Shown here in pieces: positions 17,543-23,980 of a stretch of DNA of 64,000 nt. Below the pieces are notes generated by a model. The model was given only the letters and a program-made list of their open reading frames with translations. It had not been told where the DNA came from and made no database searches. Every line of letters starts with the position of its first letter. Positions within the stretch are counted from its first letter, which is position 1. The position numbers and the translations under genes are program-made. The stretch is from Lentzea alba (GTDB lineage: Bacteria; Actinomycetota; Actinomycetes; Mycobacteriales; Pseudonocardiaceae), in NCBI RefSeq assembly GCF_011067745.1, contig NZ_JAAMPJ010000006.1, positions 1-64,000 of the forward strand, written 5' to 3'.

Positions 17543-18196
17543 GTGGAAATCGGCGGACGAACCGTCCACCGGGTAGGCGTGATCGACGACGACGAGCACG
17601 CGCGCCAGAGTTACTCTTGGGCCGTGCAAGATGCGCAACTAGAAGCGGTTGCTCAGAACGACCCGATAGTGGACCTCGCTAGGTACACCGATGATCTGCT
17701 GGGAAGAGTTGACGCTGTACTTTGTGATCAGCATCTACGGGTGAGTCAATTCGCACCTGTCGATGGCGCACAGATTGCCGCCACCCTATACAGTCGCGGG
17801 TTTCCAGCCGTGCTATGCACGAGATGGGAAAACTCCGCGCACCTCGACGAAATCCGCCCGTTTCTAGATCGAATCCCAGTGCTGCTCTCTTGGGAAGACC
17901 TCGAACCCGAACGTCTTCTCATGTCTCTAGAAATAACAATCGCCGAGCTCACAGGCACATTTGCGCCCCATCGAAGGCCATATCGGACGCAGATCTGCGT
18001 GGTGGAAGTCGAAGAGAACCACGTTACAGTGGAGATTCCGGGGTGGCACAGCGAGAAGTTCATTCAACTTCCACGGAAGATGCTTCCAGATACGATTAGA
18101 AGCACAGTACGTGCTCAGTATCGATGCCACGCACAGGTCAACTTGGAAGCCGAAGACCCGTCTACCCTCTATTTCAAGGACTGGGAAGCAGCGTGA
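17543..18196 (+). CDS. Response-regulator-like protein with unknown output domain (cargo operon gene 2)
   Basis: 217 residues, GTG start with GGAGG seven bases upstream. Residues about 10-130 look like a receiver domain: acidic pocket DDD at 15-17, candidate phospho-acceptor Asp62 in DAVLCDQHLR, and Thr93 in VLCTRWEN. The lysine expected near IPVLLSWEDL is replaced, so switching may be atypical. The C-terminal 80 residues (TQICVVEVEENHVTVEIPG onward) show no helix-turn-helix and seem beta-rich; I do not recognise the fold. It is sandwiched between the kinase (2 bp upstream) and the metallohydrolase (4-bp overlap), so the natural reading is that it receives a phosphate from the kinase and controls the hydrolase by protein contact rather than by transcription. 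Confidence 0.72.
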   Translation: MEIGGRTVHRVGVIDDDEHARQSYSWAVQDAQLEAVAQNDPIVDLARYTDDLLGRVDAVLCDQHLRVSQFAPVDGAQIAATLYSRGFPAVLCTRWENSAHLDEIRPFLDRIPVLLSWEDLEPERLLMSLEITIAELTGTFAPHRRPYRTQICVVEVEENHVTVEIPGWHSEKFIQLPRKMLPDTIRSTVRAQYRCHAQVNLEAEDPSTLYFKDWEAA

Positions 18197-19206
18197 CTTC
18201 GTTATGTACCCTGGATGTCCTGGACGTCGGCCATGGAAACGCAGCGGTACTACAGGCCGGCGACAGCGTTACCGTCATCGATGCAGGGCTCGGTGTCACG
18301 CTTATCAAGTTCCTCGAAGCTGAGGGAATCAACCGCATCGACCGCGTGTTACTAAGCCACTCAGACCGCGATCATGTCGCGGGAACGATCAACCTGCTTG
18401 CATCGGAAACGTTCGATGTCCGAGCTGTGTATGTCAACCCAGACAGCAAGCCCAGCTCTATATGGGCCAGTCTCGCATGGGAGTTGAAACAATGGCACGA
18501 CCGAACTGGAGGCTTGATCGAATTACAGCTCAGGCAGGGCATGGTCTTCGGCGAAGGCCCTGTCCGAATCAATGTGCTGGCACCAGGTATCCAATTGTCA
18601 GCACTGGCAGCTGGCGCAAAGGATAAAGCCGGTCGCACCATCACTGCTAACAGTCGGTCAGCCGTTATTCGGATCGATGCCGCTGACAAACCTGTTGCGC
18701 TTCTTCCTGCAGATCTCGACGACGTAGGTTTGGAGCATTTAACGGAGGACGGCCAATCCGACAAACTTAACGCGCAGGTCTTGGTTTACCCACACCACGG
18801 TGGAGCAAGTGGTCGAGGCAGAGGCGAAGGATCGTCTCCATACATTCGCTCGATAATTGATCTGGTATCGCCGTCGACGGTGATCTTTTCGAATGGCCGC
18901 GGAAGTTACGACTTACCTCGGGCAGAGGTCGTCGCCCAAATCCGAGAGATTGCACCTTCCGCAAGGCTAGGCTGCACTCAACTGAGTCGAGGTTGCGCGA
19001 CAGAGGCACCCGCATTGGAAGACGAGACTGCAGGTCAACACTTACTTCCGTTAGTCGCACATGGCTCAAGCGCACGGAAGTGCTGCGGAGGCACCTGGCG
19101 AATAGTCTGTGACGACACTCGTATCTCGGTTCTTCCAGACGAAGCGGCACATAAGGGCTACATCGCGGCCTGCGCGCCTACAGCCTTGTGCCAGCGTCAA
19201 AACTAA
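18193..19206 (+). CDS. Soluble ComEC/Rec2-like metallo-beta-lactamase-fold hydrolase (cargo operon gene 3)
   Basis: 337 residues from a GTG that overlaps the previous stop as GTGA, implying translational coupling. The fold opens with LDVLDVGHGNAAVL and VIDAGLG, then the metal motif LSHSDRDHVAG (56-61, His-x-Asp-x-Asp-His instead of HxHxDH), LLPADLDD (Asp174) and YPHHGGASG (His201/202), as in the MBL domain of ComEC and related stand-alone proteins. There are no membrane helices, so it is not a DNA channel. The tail has seven cysteines (261-333), possibly a structural zinc site. At least seven TTA leucine codons are present (18202, 18349, 18523, 18739, 18913, 19042, 19051). A nuclease or phosphodiesterase activity is plausible; the stop overlaps the convergent methyltransferase by 4 bp. 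Confidence 0.78.
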   Translation: MTSLCTLDVLDVGHGNAAVLQAGDSVTVIDAGLGVTLIKFLEAEGINRIDRVLLSHSDRDHVAGTINLLASETFDVRAVYVNPDSKPSSIWASLAWELKQWHDRTGGLIELQLRQGMVFGEGPVRINVLAPGIQLSALAAGAKDKAGRTITANSRSAVIRIDAADKPVALLPADLDDVGLEHLTEDGQSDKLNAQVLVYPHHGGASGRGRGEGSSPYIRSIIDLVSPSTVIFSNGRGSYDLPRAEVVAQIREIAPSARLGCTQLSRGCATEAPALEDETAGQHLLPLVAHGSSARKCCGGTWRIVCDDTRISVLPDEAAHKGYIAACAPTALCQRQN

Positions 19207-20621
19207 TCCAAACCCGCAGATCCTGCTGAACCACGCATAGGCAGTTGCATCAGCACCCGTTTTGTCAGGTGCCTCGTGCGAATTGCTTGATCTAGCCATT
19301 CCGTGACGTCAGATGTCACCAGATATTCAGCTAGCTGCTCGCACGTCTTCAGGAGGCCGTCGTTCGGCCGAACAACAATCAAGTGATTTTCGACGGCCAA
19401 GGTTCCGCAGGTTGCCCTCACGATCGAAGGCGCAAGACGAGCCCCTCCGCGAGATGGTGCAGATGTTCTCCGAAGGACCACAAATGGCGCCTTGTGAGTT
19501 CGTCCGGACCATTCGATTGACTCCGATACGTCCCGTATCGACTGGCCGATTGGCAGATTGGATGTCGTAATATACGGCACTGCATTTGGCGTTCGCTTGT
19601 CAACGAACGAAGGATCATGCCTGTGGGGCACAACGTCACCGATCGATATCGTTGCAACCTGTCCCAAGACCTGCACAGTGCTATCGGCGGTATTCGACGT
19701 CGAGGGAATATCGCCGACGATCATACTCGAACCCCTGCCGGATTCGTCTGACTTCTCGTCGGCGCGGACCGTGCCGTGCAGAATGAAGACATCGACGTCG
19801 GTCCATCGATCAAAAAGGCCGACAACCTCAACCTTGTTGACGTCGAGCAGTTTGTTCACTTCCTCGCGCCACTTTGCGTAGCGTGAGCCCGCTCTGAGCA
19901 CGTCGGGAAGGATTGCGGCCACTGTCGTGCCCGCTCGGGAACGCCTAATTGCGTCTAGGGTAATCACCGCAGCCAGCGAAACAAGACCTGTCGCCCAGCT
20001 TGTTTCCGCAGGGCAGGACCTGAGCGTATATGGCGGATTTAGAAGAACAATATCAGCCGACCCATATGGAGTCGATTCGCCTAGCGCGTCACCCTTCCGC
20101 ACGTCTAGCCGCGGCCACGATACTCCTGACAATGAAGAACCATGCCGTTCTTCAGGTTGGCCGCGGGTGGCTACGAATAGCTCCAGACGAGTACGGGTGA
20201 CCTGGGCCAGAACGTCGTATAGGTCACGTCCACGAAAGTTCTGATCGACAACCGTCTGGACTTGGGCATTACTCCATGCGGTGGGTAGAACCTCGGCTGC
20301 CGCGAGGAGCAGGTCACCGGCGCCACACGTTGGGTCAAGCACGACGGCACCAGCACCTATGCGCTCTGCGTAAGGCTGAACCAAACGTGAGCGGAGCGCT
20401 GACGAGGTGAAGAAGGTGCCGGCAGTCCTCCGATCTGAGAGCGGAACGAGACTGCGAAGTGCCGTGTAAGCGGCACCGTCAAGGTGCGCGGCAGCCGTGG
20501 CTGCGTCGTCGGGGTCGTTGGCGTTGAAGCTCTTCTGTAGGCCGCGAAGCTGCTTGAGGTACGCGACATACGGCGCGAGGTTCGCCGCATCGTCGGCTCT
20601 CACCTGCTGGCTACGCGACAC
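19203..20621 (-). CDS. N6-adenine DNA methyltransferase with fused C-terminal specificity-like region
   Basis: 472 residues, GTG start with AAGGTGG upstream. A helical N-terminus (about 1-75) resembles the HsdM-type lead-in TAGTFFTS; the SAM motif is LDPTCGAGDLLLAAAE (95-110) and the catalytic motif is NPPY (195-198), characteristic of gamma-class N6-adenine methyltransferases. From about residue 330 the sequence (VPYITTSNLPIG through PFVVLRRTSAPSRGG and NHLIVV) resembles a single target-recognition unit as in type I S subunits, so recognition and methylation may be on one chain. No endonuclease domain is fused. It faces the kinase-receiver-hydrolase operon with a 4-bp tail-to-tail overlap, so it may protect element or host DNA from that module, or it may be an orphan methylase. 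Confidence 0.82.
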   Translation of the reverse strand: MSRSQQVRADDAANLAPYVAYLKQLRGLQKSFNANDPDDAATAAAHLDGAAYTALRSLVPLSDRRTAGTFFTSSALRSRLVQPYAERIGAGAVVLDPTCGAGDLLLAAAEVLPTAWSNAQVQTVVDQNFRGRDLYDVLAQVTRTRLELFVATRGQPEERHGSSLSGVSWPRLDVRKGDALGESTPYGSADIVLLNPPYTLRSCPAETSWATGLVSLAAVITLDAIRRSRAGTTVAAILPDVLRAGSRYAKWREEVNKLLDVNKVEVVGLFDRWTDVDVFILHGTVRADEKSDESGRGSSMIVGDIPSTSNTADSTVQVLGQVATISIGDVVPHRHDPSFVDKRTPNAVPYITTSNLPIGQSIRDVSESIEWSGRTHKAPFVVLRRTSAPSRGGARLAPSIVRATCGTLAVENHLIVVRPNDGLLKTCEQLAEYLVTSDVTEWLDQAIRTRHLTKRVLMQLPMRGSAGSAGLD

Positions 20622-20721
20622 TGAACCACCTTACAAGGACGACTCGAGGTTTCATATTTAGGGGTAGCGGCGTGTCGACGCGTTGATTCTCGTCGACACT
20701 GGAGGCCGCAATCAGGCGAAG

Positions 20722-21438
20722 CTAGCAGTCATTTTTGAGTGCTTCCAAAATGACTGCAATACTGTCGACGATTGCGGCCGGGCGGGCTTCTCTCAGCTGG
20801 TTCGCTTTGCCGGGCTTGTTCGCGAAGGCGATTGCCGGAACCCCTACAGCTCGGCTAGCTTCGATGTCAGCTACTGAATCACCCACAAGCGTACAGCGGT
20901 CGGGCGTCACATTTGTGAGCTCACAAGCGACTTCCACAAGATGTGGATGCGGCTTAAGGAGGCTCGGGTCGGCTTCCGTTCGACCAACCGCGACCCTTAC
21001 ATATGAACGGATACCCTGAAGGTCCAGATACGTTTCGACAGCAGCCTTCGAGTTGTTGCTAACGATTGCGAGGTCTCGGCCCGAGTTAGTCCATTCGAGA
21101 ATGAGTTCGCGACTGTATGGCGTAGGCGCCGCTGACATGACCGCCTCTACTTCATGCGCCCGCAAGGCCGCTTCTACGTATCGGAGCTGGTCGGGACCAC
21201 AGGTCGCGGCGTATCGAAGTACGTCGAACGGATCGGAAGCGCCTTGCACCTCGGCTGGAAGACTTGACAGGCCGCTTTCGTGCAGCACTTCGCGTAGCTG
21301 CCCTGCTACGACTGGTGCAGGGAAGCCTGCGAAAACCGAGCAGACAGGCCCGTCGAAGTCTAGGAATAGCACTTCCGTGTCAGAAAGCAGGCTGCGTAGG
21401 ACGTCAGCCCCCTCGAGCTTCCGGTCTGCCGCATTCAC
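20722..21438 (-). CDS. HAD-superfamily hydrolase
   Basis: About 238 residues. The four HAD motifs are visible: LFLDFDGPVC (nucleophile Asp and acid/base Asp), IVSNNS, the lysine in LLKPHP, and LVGDSVADIEA. A helical cap lies between motifs I and II, as in the phosphoglycolate phosphatase-like group. I place the start at the GTG at 21438, whose GTGA overlaps the stop of the GntR gene, with GGAG nine bases upstream; a longer frame from 21483 would overlap by 49 bp. Co-expression with the element repressor suggests a role in element physiology, but the substrate is unknown. It lies between the cargo and the core. Confidence 0.8.
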   Translation of the reverse strand: MNAADRKLEGADVLRSLLSDTEVLFLDFDGPVCSVFAGFPAPVVAGQLREVLHESGLSSLPAEVQGASDPFDVLRYAATCGPDQLRYVEAALRAHEVEAVMSAAPTPYSRELILEWTNSGRDLAIVSNNSKAAVETYLDLQGIRSYVRVAVGRTEADPSLLKPHPHLVEVACELTNVTPDRCTLVGDSVADIEASRAVGVPAIAFANKPGKANQLREARPAAIVDSIAVILEALKNDC

Positions 21439-22277
21439 CGGCTGTACTCCGAAGCAACCGTGCTCCACATAGAGTCGAACCACATGCGAGCCTGCTCAAC
21501 GTACTGACTGCCTGTGCTGGTGTCGTCGTCAGTGACGCTGTGATGGAAGAGGATGGCTTCCTTGCCTACCAGGTCGTAGATCGGCTTCGGTTCGCCGTCG
21601 AAGCGGATGACGTGCTCGCGGACCGGGTAGAAGCCGAAGAAGGCTTCCTCGTTGTTGAGCAGATAGAGCTTGAACAGCGGTGCGGCCCGGTGGACCTTGA
21701 TCTCGACGGTGACGTCCTTGACCAGGCCGAGGTCTCCGAGTTCCTGGACGTTGTCCACGATCGCGAGGGTGTGGCGGCGCATGATCTCTTCCATGCGCTT
21801 GCGGAAGCCTGGGCTGTCTTGCAAGTCCTCGACCTGGCACGGGATCGCCCACGGCTGAGTCGTGTCCGGGACGAGCATCCGGATGTTAATCGATGCGGGC
21901 GTCAGCCGGCCGATTCGGATCTTGTCCAGCGGCTCCTGCATGACGCCTTGCAGCGTCTCGCCGGAGAAGCCGGCAAAGTCGATCGTGACGTGCTCGGCCT
22001 CGAACGCGCGCTCGATGTGGGGCCGCAGGCCTACCGGGCGTTCGGTGCGCTCGCGGACGAAGACGCCGCTGCCCTGACGGGAGACGATCAGGCCTTCGTC
22101 GCGCAGCTCGCGCAGCGCGTTCTGCACAGTCATGGGCGCGACTTCGTACTTCTTCGCCAGCTCAGCGCGTGACGGCAGCTTGTCCCCTGCCTTGAAGACC
22201 TTGGTCAGGATGGCGGCCCGCAAGGCATTCGCTACCTGCACATATGGCGGGCGCGGGTCGTCCGGATCCAGGGCCAT
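21435..22277 (-). CDS. GntR-family transcriptional repressor (KorSA-like)
   Basis: 280 residues. Residues about 10-77 form the GntR winged helix: PPYVQVANALRAAI, GDKLPSRAELAKKYEVAPMTV and LRDEGLIVSRQGSGVFV. The C-terminal 200 residues form an effector or dimerisation domain without an obvious UTRA signature. In pSAM2-type elements a GntR protein (KorSA) represses the divergent pra gene and keeps the element quiescent. Here it is likewise divergent from a Pra-like gene, and palindromes of the form GTCC-N4-GGAC lie 55-90 bp upstream of its start, suggesting autoregulation. It is translationally coupled to the HAD gene downstream. Confidence 0.85.
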   Translation of the reverse strand: MALDPDDPRPPYVQVANALRAAILTKVFKAGDKLPSRAELAKKYEVAPMTVQNALRELRDEGLIVSRQGSGVFVRERTERPVGLRPHIERAFEAEHVTIDFAGFSGETLQGVMQEPLDKIRIGRLTPASINIRMLVPDTTQPWAIPCQVEDLQDSPGFRKRMEEIMRRHTLAIVDNVQELGDLGLVKDVTVEIKVHRAAPLFKLYLLNNEEAFFGFYPVREHVIRFDGEPKPIYDLVGKEAILFHHSVTDDDTSTGSQYVEQARMWFDSMWSTVASEYSR

Positions 22278-22331
22278 AGCTCCTCATCTCGTATGCGTGC
22301 GTCGTTTGGGCAGGAGCCCGTTTAGACGCGT

Positions 22332-22367
22332 GTCCATCTGGACGAGTGTCCGTTTGGACTGTCCAAA
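22332..22367. promoter_or_regulatory. Putative GntR operator cluster
   Basis: Overlapping palindromes: GTCCATCTGGAC (22332-22343), GTCCGTTTGGAC (22348-22359) and TTTGGACTGTCCAAA (22353-22367), all upstream of gntR in the divergent gap. Repetition of the GTCC/GGAC half-site fits dimeric GntR binding; the assignment to this repressor is inferred from position. Confidence 0.55.
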
Positions 22368-22392
22368 TCAAGGTTCGCAGCCACGAGCAGAG

Positions 22393-22511
22393 TTGTCTAG
22401 CTCGCCTAGTGAGCTAGCTCAACCTGCGTAAATCCGATCTGCTTGACTTGGCTAGACAACCTAGCTAGCTTGTAACTTGTCTAGGTCGTACAGGCGACCT
22501 AGCGAGGCTAG
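22393..22511. promoter_or_regulatory. CTAG-rich repeat region upstream of pra-like gene
   Basis: Nine CTAG tetranucleotides within 119 bp, including TTGTCTAG at 22393-22400 and 22477-22484 and its inverse CTAGACAA at 22452-22459. CTAG is normally scarce in high-GC bacterial DNA. The position just before the activator gene suggests operator, promoter or replication-control sites, distinct in sequence from the GTCC/GGAC palindromes beside gntR. Confidence 0.5.
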
Positions 22512-22521
22512 GGAGGTTGTC

Positions 22522-22998
22522 ATGGCGGTTCCGTACGGCACGCGCTTCGAGGCGGCGTTTGACCAGGTCTTTCCGATGGGCGCGCTGATGGTCGGCGAGG
22601 TCGCTCCGGACATGGAGTACATGAGCCAGGAGGACAAGGCCCGCGGTAAGCAGGCCAAGCAGAAGATCGACGAACGCTCTGGCAAGCGGCAGTGGAAGGT
22701 CGTCGTTACTGACCCGTCGGCGGAGAAGGAGCGGGACGCCTCGGTCACGGTGACCGTGCTCGCGGACGTCCAGCCCGTCCCGCCGCATGCGGTACAGGTC
22801 ATGCCCGGTGTCGAGGTCCGGCCGGTCGCGTTCGAGGGTCTAACGGTCGAGCCGCGCGTCATGGGTGACCGGTTCAAGTACCAGGGCTTCACCATCCGGG
22901 CCACGGGCATCGCCTCGCTCCAGGCCGGAACCCCGCCGAAGCGCGAGAACAAGCCTGCGGGTCAGCAGGGGCAGAGCGAGCAGAAGACGGCGGCCTGA
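22522..22998 (+). CDS. Pra-like replication, integration and excision activator of the element
   Basis: 158 residues from the ATG at 22522 with GGGAGG five bases upstream. The pattern VFPMGALMVGEVAPDMEY near the N-terminus, then KRQWKVVVTDPSAEKERDASVTV, VLADVQPVPP, VRPVAFEGLTVEPRV and YQGFTIRATGI, matches the family annotated as plasmid replication, integration and excision activator in actinomycete integrative elements. In pSAM2, Pra turns on the rep-xis-int functions and is held off by KorSA. Here the gene is divergent from the GntR repressor across the repeat-rich gap, and it opens the rightward operon. The last 25 residues are a polar K/Q-rich tail. Confidence 0.75.
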   Translation: MAVPYGTRFEAAFDQVFPMGALMVGEVAPDMEYMSQEDKARGKQAKQKIDERSGKRQWKVVVTDPSAEKERDASVTVTVLADVQPVPPHAVQVMPGVEVRPVAFEGLTVEPRVMGDRFKYQGFTIRATGIASLQAGTPPKRENKPAGQQGQSEQKTAA

Positions 22999-23000
22999 CG

Positions 23001-23279
23001 GTGGCGCGGCCGTCGCGTGAGGCGGTCGCCCGCTGGAACACCGCGTACGCGGAGCAAACGGCGGCGCTGTTCGCCGCTTCCAGCATCGGGGATGCACGGG
23101 CAGTGGTCCGTCTTGCTCTCGGTTATTCGGCAGTGGCGCAGGCATGGCGGATCTTGGCCGCCGATCTGGCGGTGCCCTTGTGGGCTCGGCATGCCTGCTC
23201 CATTGCGGCTGAGGAGTTCGAACGCCGGGCGCGTGTCGAGGAGTCACGCGCGGCCCTGGCTGAACAGGACGAGGAATGA
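23001..23279 (+). CDS. Small element protein of unknown function
   Basis: 92 residues, GTG start two bases after the pra-like stop, so probably translated by coupling. It is alpha-helical by composition (many Ala, Glu and Arg; no Gly or Pro breaks after residue 30) and soluble. No family signature recognised. Small helical proteins at this position are usual between pra and the transfer gene in such elements. Confidence 0.6.
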   Translation: MARPSREAVARWNTAYAEQTAALFAASSIGDARAVVRLALGYSAVAQAWRILAADLAVPLWARHACSIAAEEFERRARVEESRAALAEQDEE

Positions 23280-23281
23280 GC

Positions 23282-23539
23282 ATGGCGAAGTCGGAGCAGT
23301 GGGCGCCTGCGCAGGAGGCTCGCACGCTGATGGAGGCGCACGACGTCGTGGGCGGGCTGATGCCTGCGCCGAACTCCGCGCCCAAGGTGATGCGGGACTT
23401 CTACGTCCGTTCCGCGGCTGTGTATGCGCGGATCGCTGAGGTGGATCGGGCTCACCACCACGAAGCCCTCTACTGGGCCACCCGTGAGCGGGAGAAGGCC
23501 GAAGCGATCGACCGGGAACTCAGCAGCAAGAAGGCCTAG
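23282..23539 (+). CDS. Small element protein of unknown function
   Basis: 85 residues. ATG 23282 has GAGG seven bases upstream; an ATG at 23276 overlaps the previous stop as ATGA and would add two residues. The protein is helical, with histidine-rich VDRAHHHEALYWATRE in the middle and a charged C-terminus. No family recognised. It is part of the rightward element operon. Confidence 0.6.
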   Translation: MAKSEQWAPAQEARTLMEAHDVVGGLMPAPNSAPKVMRDFYVRSAAVYARIAEVDRAHHHEALYWATREREKAEAIDRELSSKKA

Positions 23540-23695
23540 CTAGTCCTTTTTAGACGGAGCGCGTGATCCTGCGGGGTCACGTGGCGATGCCGCATGTCTT
23601 CTTGCGGCGTAAGGGAAACGTGGGCGCAGAAGCGGAAACCGGCTACCAACCATGCCGCTCCTGCGCTTGTCCCTCCAACGTGGGAGTGAACAACG

Positions 23696-23980
23696 ATGAG
23701 CGTAGAGCCTGGGCGCACCTGTGCGCCAGACAAGGCCCTGAAACAACAGCGCTGGGATCGGCTGATCGCCAGCAAGCAGGTCGTGTCGACGTTCGCCGTG
23801 ATGCTTGAGAATGGGGAACTCGTCAGCCTCCACCTCACTCAGGCGCAGGCCGAAGGTCTTGAGTGCCTGACCTGCAAGCGCCAGTGCGAGACCGGTCAGG
23901 GAGCGTTCCGACCGGTCGGCCACATCCCGAGTGTGGGCAGCATCTTTGAGTGCGTCGCGTGCTTGGACGGTGCGCGATGA
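23696..23980 (+). CDS. Small CxxC-containing element protein, unknown function
   Basis: 94 residues, ATG with a GGGAG upstream. The C-terminal half has ECLTCKRQCETG and a final ECVACLDG, that is, CxxC-x3-C and CxxC pairs that could make a small zinc ribbon. Its stop overlaps the start of the translocase gene (ATGA), so the two are coupled. The family is not recognised; a zinc-binding accessory or regulatory protein is an inference. Confidence 0.6.
   Translation: MSVEPGRTCAPDKALKQQRWDRLIASKQVVSTFAVMLENGELVSLHLTQAQAEGLECLTCKRQCETGQGAFRPVGHIPSVGSIFECVACLDGAR

Noticed and set aside
15477..19206. Assignment of the cargo as a Detocs system
   Set aside because: Detocs kinases carry repeat-type sensor regions and the operon has a different effector; here the kinase has an added MORC-like ATPase and the third gene is a ComEC-like hydrolase. 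The analogy is kept only as a model.
18193..19206. Competence protein ComEC
   Set aside because: Only the MBL part is present. There are no membrane helices and no OB-fold N-terminus, so it cannot form a DNA-uptake channel.
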